Shown here: one piece after another, positions 24,591 to 33,582 of the stretch
Layout: each line of letters starts with the position of its first letter
Position numbering within the stretch: position 1 is the first letter of the stretch
DNA from: JAABTH01 sp964390725
GTDB taxonomy: Bacteria; Bacillota; Dethiobacteria; DTU022
Direction: 5' to 3'
Assembly: GCA_964390725.1 (NCBI GenBank)
Contig: CAYMIW010000022.1
Coordinates: 1 to 47,075, forward strand
Length of the DNA stretch: 47,075 bases
Translations under genes and position numbers: made by a program
Notes under the pieces: model-generated
The model's database searches: none
Told to the model about the DNA's origin: nothing
The model's input: the letters and a program-made list of their open reading frames with translations, nothing else

Positions 24591-25451
24591 ATGGAACCAA
24601 TGGCCTGGATTAATGGTGATATCACCCACCTGGCAGAAGCCACAATATCTCTGGAAGACAGGGGTTACCTGCTAGGTGACGGTGTTTACGAAGTTATCAG
24701 GGTTTATAATGGCTTTACATTTTATTTTCAGGCTCACCTGGAACGCCTGCATAAAAGTGCGGAAGCAATTAGAATTGTTCTGCCTTTCCGGGACGAGGAT
24801 ATAAAAAAAGCTGCCGCAACCCTGCTTGAAAAAAGCGGCTATAAGGATGCTTACATATATATACAGGTTACCAGGGGCAGCGCCAGGAGGGACCATCTTT
24901 TCCCCGAGGAGACCAAGCCGCTGATGGTTATTTATGTCAGGCCTCTTGATCCACTCCTGCCGCTTGATCAGGTTAAGCCTGTTTCATCTATTACTCTGCC
25001 CGATCAGCGCTGGCTCAACTGTCATATAAAAACCATAAATTTATTACCGAACCTTCTGGCCCGTCAAAAAGCTAATGAATCAGGGGCCGTTGAAGCTATT
25101 TTGTATCGTCAGGATAACACCGTTACTGAAGGCACCAGGTCTAATGTATTTGCTGTTATAGAGGGTGTTATCCGCACCCATCCAGAATCGAATCTGATCC
25201 TTTCAGGAGTTTCCAGAAATATAGTGGTTAAAATTATAAAAGATTTAGATATGAAATTAGATGAACAGTCATTTAACAGGAACGAGCTTAAAAAAGCATC
25301 CGAAGTGTGGATAACCTCAACATCACTTGAGGTATGTCCTGTAGATTTTTTGGATGGCAGCCAGATTGAAGGCGTGCATCCGGGGCCAATAACTGCTGCA
25401 TTAATGAATGAATTTCGGAATGAAATTTCCCGTTCATGTGGTGAGGTGTGA
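24591..25451 (+). CDS. dat: D-amino-acid aminotransferase-like class IV enzyme
   Basis: 286 residues, fold type IV. The start WINGDI and the segment EDRGYLLGDGVYEVIRVYNG are typical of D-alanine transaminases; the PLP lysine is K147 in HIKTINLLPNLLA and the cofactor-binding Glu is in VTEGTRSNVF. It would exchange amino groups between D-amino acids and 2-keto acids, giving D-Glu or D-Ala for peptidoglycan. Branched-chain aminotransferase is the main alternative. Three bases separate it from the Nif3-like gene, so the two are co-transcribed. Confidence 0.82.
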   Translation: MEPMAWINGDITHLAEATISLEDRGYLLGDGVYEVIRVYNGFTFYFQAHLERLHKSAEAIRIVLPFRDEDIKKAAATLLEKSGYKDAYIYIQVTRGSARRDHLFPEETKPLMVIYVRPLDPLLPLDQVKPVSSITLPDQRWLNCHIKTINLLPNLLARQKANESGAVEAILYRQDNTVTEGTRSNVFAVIEGVIRTHPESNLILSGVSRNIVVKIIKDLDMKLDEQSFNRNELKKASEVWITSTSLEVCPVDFLDGSQIEGVHPGPITAALMNEFRNEISRSCGEV

Positions 25452-25454
25452 TAT

Positions 25455-26573
25455 ATGCTGCAGGTTAAAAATATCATTTCAGCCATTGAAAAACTGGCGC
25501 CGCTTTCTCTTGCTCTACCTGGGGATCCCGTCGGGTTGCAGTTGGGAGATCCCGACATGAAGGTAAATAGGATACTTGTTACCCTGGATCCGGATCCTGG
25601 ATCGGTTCAGGAAGCCCTGGATAAGGAAGCAGAAATGCTGGTAACCCACCATCCGCTTTTTTTTGACAAGCTTGCTTCGATAAATGAGAAAGAACCGCTT
25701 GGCAATCTGGTTTCCAAAGCAATCAGGAGCAACCTAAATCTATATAGTGCCCATACGAATTTTGATATTACCCCAGAAGGTGTTACTTACCAGCTCGCAA
25801 AAACCTTAGACCTGCCCCTGGAGAATACAGATGTGATAGAAGAAACGTGCAGGGAGAAGTTTTTAAAGCTGGTTGCTTTTGTCCCACATGGTCATGAAGA
25901 TATTGTCCGTCAGGCATTAACTGAAGCAGGGGCAGGAGTAATGGGCAACTACAGCAGCTGTACCTTCCAGGTGAAAGGTTGTGGAACTTTTATCCCCGGT
26001 GAAGGGACATCACCCTATATCGGTGAAAAAGGTAAGCTGGAAAAAGTTCAAGAAATACGCCTGGAAACCATACTGCCTGTATCACTCAGGCAGGAAGTAA
26101 TCAGGGCCTTACTAGGTGTTCATCCCTATGAAGAGGTAGCTTATGACCTTTACCCACTTGAGCTTGGTGGGGCACCAGCAGGCCTGGGGTTGTTTTTAAA
26201 CCTGAATCAACCGGTTTCAATAGAAGACCTGGTTGCAAGGTGTCGTGAAAAGCTGCCGGAATGTGCACCCCGCTACCAGGCTTTTGGGAAAAAAGCTGTA
26301 TCAAGAGTTGCCCTGTGCGGGGGGAGTGGAGGTTCACTGATTGAAAAAGCTGCGCGACAAGGAGCAGAATTATACCTGGCAGGGGATTTTCGTTATCATG
26401 ATTTACTTAAAGCTGAAGGTTACGGGCTTGCCCTGCTCGATGCGGGGCATGCATCAACAGAAATGCCCGGGGTTATCTATTTATACAATTATCTAAAAAG
26501 ATATGTTAAAGGAAGGAATTATAAAGCAGAGGTTATATTACACTCTGCCATTTCAGGCAAATGGCATTCATAG
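25455..26573 (+). CDS. Nif3-like dinuclear metal-centre protein
   Basis: 372 residues, the long YqfO form. Metal-binding motifs LVTHHPLFF and SAHTNFD lie in the first Nif3 half, and the second half ends DAGHASTEMPGV. Between them (about 125-235) is the extra CutA/PII-like domain (KLVAFVPHGHEDIVRQAL). Nif3 proteins form hexamers; some are annotated GTP cyclohydrolase I type 2, with physiological role unsettled. ATG 25455 lies 3 bases after the aminotransferase stop. A strong terminator starts immediately after the stop codon. Confidence 0.93.
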   Translation: MLQVKNIISAIEKLAPLSLALPGDPVGLQLGDPDMKVNRILVTLDPDPGSVQEALDKEAEMLVTHHPLFFDKLASINEKEPLGNLVSKAIRSNLNLYSAHTNFDITPEGVTYQLAKTLDLPLENTDVIEETCREKFLKLVAFVPHGHEDIVRQALTEAGAGVMGNYSSCTFQVKGCGTFIPGEGTSPYIGEKGKLEKVQEIRLETILPVSLRQEVIRALLGVHPYEEVAYDLYPLELGGAPAGLGLFLNLNQPVSIEDLVARCREKLPECAPRYQAFGKKAVSRVALCGGSGGSLIEKAARQGAELYLAGDFRYHDLLKAEGYGLALLDAGHASTEMPGVIYLYNYLKRYVKGRNYKAEVILHSAISGKWHS

Positions 26574-26574
26574 A

Positions 26575-26599
26575 AGAGCAGGTAATGCCTGCTCTTTTT
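26575..26599 (+). terminator. Strong intrinsic terminator after Nif3-like gene
   Basis: AGAGCAGG (26575-26582), loop TAATG, CCTGCTCT (26588-26595), then TTTTT. It begins 2 bases after the stop codon. Confidence 0.88.
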
Positions 26600-26631
26600 C
26601 TTTTCAATAAACCGGGGAAGGGTGATTATCA

Positions 26632-27348
26632 ATGCAGCTTAAATTGCTGTGGGAACTACAGAAGCTGGATCTAACCATTGCTTCGATGCGCAGGACTATT
26701 GAGGAAGCCCCTGAAAAGAGTGGGGTCGATCAGGAGGCAGATTGCCTGGAATCAATTAAGGAAAAACTGGCTGCAATGCAGATCTCTTATAAGGATGATC
26801 GGAAAAAGATCCGTGACCTTGAAATGAAAATCCAGAAAATAGTAGATGATCGTAAAGAACTAAACGATGGCATGTATAGCGGAAAAACGAGTGCAAAAGA
26901 ACTTGAACAGATGCAGAAAAAAATGGAATTACTCTCCGATGAAAAAAAGAAACTTGAAGACCAGCTAATTGCCCTGATGGAATCAGTTGAAGAACAGGAA
27001 GCTTCGATCAACACTGCTGAAAGTGAAGTAAAGAAGGCTGAGCGCGTTTTACAGGATATACAGCAAAAGTTAGAAACTGAACTGATGCAGCATAATCGGG
27101 AGCTAGCCTCCCTGGAAGCAAAAAGAAAAGAGCAGGCAGCGGTTATAGACCCACAATTCCTGCAGCGATACGAGATGCTTTCTGCTAAACACGGAGGGCA
27201 GGCTTTGGCTCTGGTAGAGAGCGATATATGCGGTGGTTGCAGGGTTTTTATTTCATCTGCGTTGCATGGTCGTCTTTACAAGCAGGACTCTTTGGTGTAT
27301 TGTGAGAATTGTGGGCGCTTGCTGATTAAGCTTGAAGACCCGCAATAA
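26632..27348 (+). CDS. Coiled-coil C4-type zinc-ribbon protein
   Basis: 238 residues. Residues 1-180 form a long coiled-coil hairpin with charged heptads. The C-terminal zinc ribbon has C200, C203, C224 and C227 (CGGC and CENC). This is the family annotated as DUF164 or zf-RING_7. It is commonly next to Nif3-like genes, as here, with no established biochemical function. ATG 26632 follows GGGGAAGGGTG. The TPR-like gene starts 33 bases downstream. Confidence 0.88.
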   Translation: MQLKLLWELQKLDLTIASMRRTIEEAPEKSGVDQEADCLESIKEKLAAMQISYKDDRKKIRDLEMKIQKIVDDRKELNDGMYSGKTSAKELEQMQKKMELLSDEKKKLEDQLIALMESVEEQEASINTAESEVKKAERVLQDIQQKLETELMQHNRELASLEAKRKEQAAVIDPQFLQRYEMLSAKHGGQALALVESDICGGCRVFISSALHGRLYKQDSLVYCENCGRLLIKLEDPQ

Positions 27349-27381
27349 CTGATAACAAGTAATTACCCGGAGGGATATTTT

Positions 27382-28206
27382 TTGGCAGCCAAAAAATTTA
27401 ATGTAAAAAATTTAAAAAAACAGCGTTGGGCAGTAATAGTTGCAGCTGTGCTGGCGCTTGGTATGATCGCTTCACTGGTAGGTTCATTTATTATCCAGGC
27501 TGTGAGTGGCAGTGATCCGCTTTTGCCTGAACAACCGATTAATCAACAGGCTGAACTGCAGCCTGAAGATTATCTCGATTACTACAGCTCAGAAGTTGAA
27601 CGTCTTGATGAATACCTGGCAGGGAACGAACCAACCGAGGCTATTCTGCTTGAACAGATCAATAATTACCGGTATCTTGGTTTTATCCAACAGGTTTTCT
27701 TTGAAGATGAAGAAGCGTATGAAAAAAGTCAGGCAAGCATATCTTCGCTGCTCAGCACCCTGGTTGGGCTGGCCCCGGATAATGCAGAGTATCGTTATGA
27801 ATTAATTGCAACATACCTGGATACGGGAGCCGGAGAGGAAGCAATAAATTCGGAAATTGAAAAGTTGCTTGAATTATTGTATGAAAAGACCAATCCAAGG
27901 GTTCATCTGGCCTTGATTAATCTGCTTGCTTCAGCCGGCTACGATGATATGGTAATTGAAGAGGTAATGTGGCTTGAGAGTGAGTTGTCCGTAAAATACG
28001 CATCGAGTGAAGCTGATAATGAAGAGAAACTCTATTACGCTCTTCTGATAGGTGAATATCTTGATAAACGAGATGAAGCTCTGGAAATACTGAAGGATAT
28101 CCTGCAGGATGAACCTGAGGACAGCATGACTTACCAGGATGCAGCCGGTTACCTTGATTACCTGGAGACTGATTCTGAAGAAGTGGAAGAGCTGCCCGGC
28201 CAGTAA
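27382..28206 (+). CDS. Membrane-anchored TPR-like protein
   Basis: 274 residues. A basic N terminus (1-16) precedes one membrane helix (about 17-38). An acidic linker leads to helical pairs (about 95-250) such as YRYELIATYLDTGAGEEAIN and YYALLIGEYLDKRDEALEIL, typical of TPR repeats. N-in topology places the repeats outside the cytoplasm. Likely a scaffold; no specific function is evident. Start TTG 27382 follows GGAGGG. tatC starts 22 bases after its stop, so the two are likely co-transcribed. Confidence 0.75.
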   Translation: MAAKKFNVKNLKKQRWAVIVAAVLALGMIASLVGSFIIQAVSGSDPLLPEQPINQQAELQPEDYLDYYSSEVERLDEYLAGNEPTEAILLEQINNYRYLGFIQQVFFEDEEAYEKSQASISSLLSTLVGLAPDNAEYRYELIATYLDTGAGEEAINSEIEKLLELLYEKTNPRVHLALINLLASAGYDDMVIEEVMWLESELSVKYASSEADNEEKLYYALLIGEYLDKRDEALEILKDILQDEPEDSMTYQDAAGYLDYLETDSEEVEELPGQ

Positions 28207-28228
28207 CGGCAGGAAGGAATCATCCCTA

Positions 28229-28996
28229 GTGCCTATTGAAAGAGAGAATTTGGTCCAACTGTTTGAAGATCTGCGAAAACGCTTGATCATAATTGTGTTG
28301 GTAGTATTTGTTCTTGCCATTATCAGCTTTGCCTTTAGTGATCAAATCAGGCATTTATTGCTTCTGCCTGCCGATATGGCCTACGAAGGAGTAAGTGAAA
28401 AGGGTATTGACCTGCAGTTGATATTTTTAACTCCATCGGAAGCCTTGCTGGCTAACCTGAGGCTGGCCTTTATTACTGCAGCTGTAGTAACCTTGCCGGT
28501 AATTTTATACCAGTTTGTAGCCCTGCTGATGGTTATCACCGGCAGAATAGCAAGGGGCAGGACACTACTGCTGACATTAGTCATGTATATACTTTTTGCC
28601 TGCGGTTTTGCTTTTGCTTACTTTGTAGTCCTTCCATTTGCTCTTAATTTTTTTATCGGCTTTTCTGCATCCGACCTTGTTCCCAACTTCAGTTTTGCCC
28701 GTTACATTTCTTTTGTCAGCACCTTTATTTTTTCTTTCGGTTTGGTATTTCAAATGCCCGTGGTTTTCTGGTTTCTCGGCAGCCTGGGGGTTATTGATCC
28801 GGCTTTTTTACGCCGTAACAGAAAATATGCTTTGCTGATAATTATTGTTTGTGCCGCTATCATAACGCCACCGGATATATTCTCGCAGGTCTTGATGGCA
28901 ATCCCCCTTATGTTGTTATATGAGTTGGGTATTCTTATGGTTTACCTGGCACGGAGGAAAATGAAAACAGCGGATAACAATGATAATCAGGGGTAA
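28229..28996 (+). CDS. tatC: Twin-arginine translocase subunit TatC
   Basis: 255 residues and six membrane segments. N-terminal LVQLFEDLRKRLIII corresponds to the conserved HLxELRxR region, and ITPPDIFSQVLMAIPLMLLYELGI is the TatC signature. It forms the receptor for folded Tat substrates with TatA. No tatA or tatB is present in the window. GTG 28229 follows AGGAAGG by 11 bases; upstream in-frame starts would overlap the TPR gene. The C-terminal tail is polar. Confidence 0.93.
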   Translation: MPIERENLVQLFEDLRKRLIIIVLVVFVLAIISFAFSDQIRHLLLLPADMAYEGVSEKGIDLQLIFLTPSEALLANLRLAFITAAVVTLPVILYQFVALLMVITGRIARGRTLLLTLVMYILFACGFAFAYFVVLPFALNFFIGFSASDLVPNFSFARYISFVSTFIFSFGLVFQMPVVFWFLGSLGVIDPAFLRRNRKYALLIIIVCAAIITPPDIFSQVLMAIPLMLLYELGILMVYLARRKMKTADNNDNQG

Positions 28997-29049
28997 ATGG
29001 TTGACCATCTTATAATTAAAATTGCACCCGGAAACATATCGGTGATTAG

Positions 29050-29090
29050 ACGCTAACATAAAACTATTGTAGTGTGTTGGCGTATTTATT
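29050..29090 (+). terminator. Hairpin downstream of tatC
   Basis: ACGCTAACA (29050-29058) pairs with TGTTGGCGT (29075-29083), 9 bp including one G-T, followed by ATTTATT. Likely a weak terminator before the MORN gene; the remainder of 28997-29204 shows nothing else clear. Confidence 0.45.
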
Positions 29091-29204
29091 AATGCAGCAG
29101 CAGGTAAAATACCCTGAAATGTAGAATGCTGAATTTAGAGATAATTACCCTGTTAAGCCCAGCTAATAAGTGAAAAACTGAGTTGCAGTAAAAGGGGCAG
29201 CATA

Positions 29205-30755
29205 ATGAAAATGAAACTTGCCGGCGACGGAGAATATCGCGGGGAGACAATTAACAATAAGCCTCACGGTAAAGGGAGTGTTACCTGGCCGGACGGCAGC
29301 AGGTATACCGGGGAATGGAAAGAGGGTTTATTCCACGGTGAAGGTGCCTTTAACTGGTCCAATGGGGATAAATATGAAGGTTATTGGAAAGAAGACCAGA
29401 TGCATGGTCGTGGGACCTACCTGTTTGCTGACTGGCGTAAGTATGAAGGTGAGTGGCGTAAAGACCAAATGCATGGCTTAGGCACATACTATTGGCCAAG
29501 CGGCGAAAAATATGAAGGTGAGTTCGTCGAAGGACTCTATGAAGGAAAGGGTGCTTATGCCTGGCCGGATGGTAAAATATACAGCGGCTCCTGGAGAAAA
29601 GCAATCCGCCAGGGCGATGGGGAAATGACCTGGCCTGATGGAAAAAAGTATAAAGGTAACTGGCATGATGACCAACGTGAAGGTTTTGGCATTATGACCT
29701 GGCCGGGTGGAAACCGGTATGAAGGATCCTGGAAAGAAGGCAAAATGCACGGCAGGGGCAAATATATTTTTGCCGATGGATCGTCTTTTGAAGGTTTGTT
29801 TGACCAGGATCGTTTTGCCGACAAAGGTAAGTATACTTTTAGTGATGGTTCTGTTTTTGAAGGTAACTTGAAAGAAGGAGTCCCTGAAGGTAAAGGTATT
29901 GTCCATTTTCAGGATGGAAGCAGTTGTTATGTAAAGTATAGCGGAGGTAGGGATAACGGAAAGGGCATTTTTCTTTATCCCGGGGGTGACAGGTACAAGG
30001 GGGAAATTAAAGACAACCTTCCCCATGGCGAGGGTGAATTGCATTATAAGAATGGTTCATGTTTCAAAGGTATTTTCATCAAGGGCCGGCCTGCCGATGG
30101 GGGGCAATTCTTCTTTGCCGATGGTTCATCCTATAAAGGAGATATAGTTGCCGGTCTGCCACATGGTGATGGTGAAGTGGTTTTTAAAAACGGCATTAAG
30201 TATAGCGGCAGTTTTAGTTCCGGCCTGAGGCATGGTCCGGGAACCCAGGCATGGCCTGATGGTTCGATTTATATGGGGGCCTGGTTTGAGGATAAAATGA
30301 ATGACCAGGGTGAGTTCAGATCAGCTGCAGGCGATTGCTACCTGGGTAATTTTAAAGATAATTACTGGTCTGGGAAAGGGTGTTTAACCCAGGCCGATGG
30401 ATCAGTTTTTTATGGTAGTTGGGTCGAGGGTAAATTAAACGGTCATGCTACCTGTATTTACCCAACAGGAATCAGCTACAGGGGTGAAATGCGTGATGGA
30501 AAGTATCATGGCTGGGGTAAAAAAACAGAACCAGACGGGTCAACCTATGCAGGCCGTTGGTGGAGAGGTTATCGTCATGGCTATGGAGTATTAAAGACAG
30601 CAAGAGAAGAGAGTTGTAGTGGAGGGTGGTTTTTAAACCGCAGGCATGGAGCAATGACTCTATTAACAGCCAGGGGAAATATGGTGAAAGGATACTGGGT
30701 TATTGGGTTGGGGCCTTTTCAATTGAAAGATATTAAAACAAAGGGTAATATTTGA
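29205..30755 (+). CDS. MORN-repeat protein, about 21 repeats
   Basis: 516 residues made almost wholly of about 21 MORN units of about 23 residues, with consensus hGxGxxxWPDGxxYxGxWkxG (for example HGKGSVTWPDG, HGEGAFNWSNG, HGPGTQAWPDG). No signal peptide or membrane segment, so probably cytoplasmic. Repeats 1-8 and 14-15 are closest to consensus; the last three decay. MORN rods act as membrane-lipid or protein-binding scaffolds in eukaryotes; bacterial roles are mostly undefined. ATG 29205 follows AAAGGGGC. It stands alone between tatC and the flagellar region. Confidence 0.93.
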   Translation: MKMKLAGDGEYRGETINNKPHGKGSVTWPDGSRYTGEWKEGLFHGEGAFNWSNGDKYEGYWKEDQMHGRGTYLFADWRKYEGEWRKDQMHGLGTYYWPSGEKYEGEFVEGLYEGKGAYAWPDGKIYSGSWRKAIRQGDGEMTWPDGKKYKGNWHDDQREGFGIMTWPGGNRYEGSWKEGKMHGRGKYIFADGSSFEGLFDQDRFADKGKYTFSDGSVFEGNLKEGVPEGKGIVHFQDGSSCYVKYSGGRDNGKGIFLYPGGDRYKGEIKDNLPHGEGELHYKNGSCFKGIFIKGRPADGGQFFFADGSSYKGDIVAGLPHGDGEVVFKNGIKYSGSFSSGLRHGPGTQAWPDGSIYMGAWFEDKMNDQGEFRSAAGDCYLGNFKDNYWSGKGCLTQADGSVFYGSWVEGKLNGHATCIYPTGISYRGEMRDGKYHGWGKKTEPDGSTYAGRWWRGYRHGYGVLKTAREESCSGGWFLNRRHGAMTLLTARGNMVKGYWVIGLGPFQLKDIKTKGNI

Positions 30756-30856
30756 CTGAATGACTTATTTTTAGTAAAATTTATTTGATTTATGCTTTTA
30801 TAAACTATTGCTATATCAAATCTAATAATTCGTTTTGATTTTATTTTTACTAATCA

Positions 30857-30884
30857 TTGACTTCTTTGTCCTGAAAAATATGCT
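30857..30884 (+). promoter_or_regulatory. Possible promoter of comFB
   Basis: TTGACT (30857-30862) and TATGCT (30879-30884) are 16 bases apart within the AT-rich 187-base gap after the MORN gene. Confidence 0.42.
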
Positions 30885-30942
30885 GAATAACTAAATCTGT
30901 CCTACTTCTTGTTGTGATTTAATAAAAGGGAGGTATCCCCGG

Positions 30943-31203
30943 GTGAAGCTACATAACCTTATGGAAGAAGTAGTTGATCACACGATTGATGACATCAAGA
31001 AGCATTATGACTTTTGTGATTGTGAACGGTGCCGTTATGATATCAGCGCTATAGCCCTGAATAAACTACCACCACGGTATGTGGTTTCCAGTAAAGGGGA
31101 GTCATATTGCAGGGCTGATTTATTAGCAAACCAGAGCAACCTGGATCTTATGGGCGTTGTGTTGGAAGCAGTAAAAATTGTTCAAAAGAACCCCCGGCAT
31201 TGA
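30943..31203 (+). CDS. comFB: ComFB-family late competence / c-di-nucleotide protein
   Basis: 86 residues. The pattern MEEVVDHTIDDIKK, then CDCERC (C25, C27, C30), DISAIALNKLPPRYV and a final cysteine in YCRAD, matches ComFB (PF10719). The cysteine cluster suggests zinc binding. ComFB proteins have been reported as receptors for cyclic dinucleotides, which fits the c-di-GMP theme of this window; binding here is inferred. GTG 30943 follows AGGGAGG. No competence genes are adjacent. Confidence 0.85.
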   Translation: MKLHNLMEEVVDHTIDDIKKHYDFCDCERCRYDISAIALNKLPPRYVVSSKGESYCRADLLANQSNLDLMGVVLEAVKIVQKNPRH

Positions 31204-31306
31204 AGTTTAAATCAATTATGATTATTTCAGTTTTACTGGTTAATAATACGGGATAACCTGAGGTGTTGTTAACAAATATAGTAATATATACGCGGAGGTT
31301 ATATTT

Positions 31307-33118
31307 ATGGTTCAGCAGTCCGGAGACACCAGCCAGAATGATGACAACAGGGTGCTGATAGCGCTTGAAAAAGGGCAGGTAAAGATTAGCGGAAAAGCTG
31401 CAGAAGGCCAAGAAGGAGCTCTGCTTAAACCTGGTAAAGGGGTCACAATAACTGTTAACGGCAGAGGTGTAACCGAAAAGCAGGAGATTTATCCCGGCGA
31501 TGCAATTACAATAAATGTAAATGAAGAAATTATTCCCGAAAATATTGAGCTAAAAATATCTGCGGACGGTATGACTGCAGAAGCACGTTATATTCCCGGT
31601 ATTAAGAAATTTTACATACTTCCCGATCACCCCTACACTGATGATCTTCTGGTAGAGGGGGTTCCCCATGAAGAGAATATCACTACTTTTTCAGAAGAAG
31701 ACGTAAAGAGAAGCATTGTAGAGCAACAAATCCGTTTCGGTCTTGATGAAGAAGCAGTAACCCGGCTGCTGGAAGAGCAGGATAACTGGCAGGTAGTGGC
31801 AAGGGGAAAACCTGTTGAGCAGGGAAAAGATGGTTTTGTGGAACTGCTTTTTGAAGGTGGCGTCAAATCGGTAAAATATGAAGATAAAGAAGAGAAAGTC
31901 GATTTCAGAAAACGTTATGAAATTGAGCAGGTTAGTGAAGGCGATGAGATTGCCGTTATTCATCCCCCTGTTCAGGGGTTACCCGGACAGAAAGTAACAG
32001 GGGAAGAACTTCAGCCGGATCCTGTGAATAGAATTGAAGCCAACTGTGAAAGTGGAACTGATTTTAGTCCTGATCAAAGTCGGATCATCGCTACCCGTAG
32101 AGGGATCCCATCATATAAAAAGGGGCGCCTGCATTCATTCAGGGTTGATGATCTCTACACGCATAAAGGCGATGTGGATATAAAAAGTGGTAACATACAT
32201 TTCCGTGGTCACTTTAAAGTCCAGGGAGATGTAACCGAAGGGATGAAAGTTGCCGCAGACGGTAACATAGAAATTGGCGGCAATGCTTCCGGAGCAGAAG
32301 TACTGGCGGGAGGCAGTATTTTATTTAAGTCAAACTGTATTAAATGCAAAGTCCAGGCCGGTTGGGTAGATCTTGTCCTGAAAGATGTCTACAGGGTTCT
32401 CAACCAGATGTCTGATAGTATTGATGATGCGATTGAAGCCTCCGAGGAGCTGGTCAGGGCCTTGGAGCAGAAAGGCAAATACTCAGTTAAAATGGAGGCG
32501 GCAGTGGTAAGAGCCTTACTGCAGAGCAAGTTTGTTGAGTTGCCCGAGTATGCCGCAGAGCTTCAGAAAAGCCTGAAATCTGTAGGTAAGTCAATGCCTG
32601 AAGAGATATCCAAAACTATAGTTGACATCACTCCTCATTTTATAGATTTTCAATACAGCCAGTCACTTGGGCGTCCGGTTCTGAACGAGATTAAAGAAAA
32701 ATTGGATAACGTAAAAGATAGCAGCAAAGCGGTTATTGAAAAAGCTGATATAACTGCACCTTATATTCAGAACAGCACTCTGCTCTGCACCGGTGATATA
32801 CTGGTCCCCGGCTCCGGGGTTTATAATTCTCAATTAAAATGTAACGGAATGGTTAAGGTGGACAAGTTGTTCAGGGGTGGAGTAATCGAGGCCGGGGGCG
32901 ATGTCTTTATCGGGGAGGCCGGAACACCACGTATAACTTCGGAGCAGGGTATCATTCAGGTATCATACAAAGGCCGGGTTCATCTCGGTTCAGTTTATGA
33001 AAATTTCCGAATCAGGTTTGGTACTACTGAGTATCGCTTTGATAAAAACCTTAATAATGTGCGTTTAATCCTCGATCAGCAGGAATTTGAAGTAAAAGTG
33101 CTGCATTGGGACAGGTAA
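31307..33118 (+). CDS. fapA: DUF342/FapA flagellar assembly protein A
   Basis: 603 residues. The N-terminal region has beta-rich Gly segments, the middle (about 270-350) is a right-handed beta-helix of the FapA/DUF342 type (GNIHFRGHFKVQGDVTEGMKV-like turns), then a helical coiled region (about 360-480) and a second beta-helix stretch (GDILVPGSGVYNS, GGVIEAGGDVFIG). FapA-type proteins are linked to flagellar assembly and cell-surface polymers; mechanism is unclear. ATG 31307 follows GGAGG. It precedes the flgM operon by 150 bases. Confidence 0.85.
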   Translation: MVQQSGDTSQNDDNRVLIALEKGQVKISGKAAEGQEGALLKPGKGVTITVNGRGVTEKQEIYPGDAITINVNEEIIPENIELKISADGMTAEARYIPGIKKFYILPDHPYTDDLLVEGVPHEENITTFSEEDVKRSIVEQQIRFGLDEEAVTRLLEEQDNWQVVARGKPVEQGKDGFVELLFEGGVKSVKYEDKEEKVDFRKRYEIEQVSEGDEIAVIHPPVQGLPGQKVTGEELQPDPVNRIEANCESGTDFSPDQSRIIATRRGIPSYKKGRLHSFRVDDLYTHKGDVDIKSGNIHFRGHFKVQGDVTEGMKVAADGNIEIGGNASGAEVLAGGSILFKSNCIKCKVQAGWVDLVLKDVYRVLNQMSDSIDDAIEASEELVRALEQKGKYSVKMEAAVVRALLQSKFVELPEYAAELQKSLKSVGKSMPEEISKTIVDITPHFIDFQYSQSLGRPVLNEIKEKLDNVKDSSKAVIEKADITAPYIQNSTLLCTGDILVPGSGVYNSQLKCNGMVKVDKLFRGGVIEAGGDVFIGEAGTPRITSEQGIIQVSYKGRVHLGSVYENFRIRFGTTEYRFDKNLNNVRLILDQQEFEVKVLHWDR

Positions 33119-33173
33119 ATCATCGATTTTTTCTTTTTCCTGAATAAAAATATAAGTTTTTGTTTTTATCCTC

Positions 33174-33200
33174 TTAATTATTCCCCCCTGATGACGATTA
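33174..33200 (+). promoter_or_regulatory. Candidate sigma-D promoter for flgM operon
   Basis: TTAA (33174-33177), 15 bases, then GACGATTA (33193-33200), 6 of 8 to GCCGATAA and with the same spacing as the candidate at 17887. A small palindrome GGATA-TAT-TATCC follows near 33211-33223. Confidence 0.35.
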
Positions 33201-33269
33201 TAATCAATGAAGGATATATTATCCTGTAAAGAATAATTGAAAGTCATACCAGGAAAGAAGGGATCAAAG

Positions 33270-33557
33270 GTGAGAATCAGTTCAAACTATTTACAGTTAA
33301 TAAATCGTATTCTGACCGAAGAGCCCGGTAAGCCATCAGGCGGCTCAAAAAAAGCTGCTGAAAAGGAAGTAGATCGCAAAGAGCTTTCGCGTATGGTTAC
33401 CGCTCTCCAGGGTGAGATGGAGAAAATAGAGGGTGAAGCCGGCACGGAGAGGTCTGCCCGACTGGAAAAGTTGGCAGAGGAGATTAAAAACGGCACATAC
33501 CATGTTGACAGCAAAATACTGGCCGAGGCGATGCTCAAATTTTTTGGGCAAATCTAG
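33270..33557 (+). CDS. flgM: Anti-sigma-28 factor FlgM
   Basis: 95 residues. The C-terminal RLEKLAEEIKNGTYHVDSKI followed by LAEAMLKFF is the sigma-binding FlgM motif. The N-terminal half is disordered, Lys/Gly/Ser-rich. FlgM holds the flagellar sigma factor inactive until the hook-basal body is finished. GTG 33270 is 7 bases after AAGGG and is preferred; an upstream TTG 33237 has no binding site. flgN starts 25 bases downstream. Confidence 0.92.
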   Translation: MRISSNYLQLINRILTEEPGKPSGGSKKAAEKEVDRKELSRMVTALQGEMEKIEGEAGTERSARLEKLAEEIKNGTYHVDSKILAEAMLKFFGQI

Positions 33558-33582
33558 CTTTTAACAGAAAGGAAGGCCGGAC

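Noticed and set aside
29478..30044. Long antisense frame of 188 codons opposite the MORN gene
   Set aside because: Periodic codon pattern of MORN repeats opens the opposite strand; it has no plausible start context or domain.
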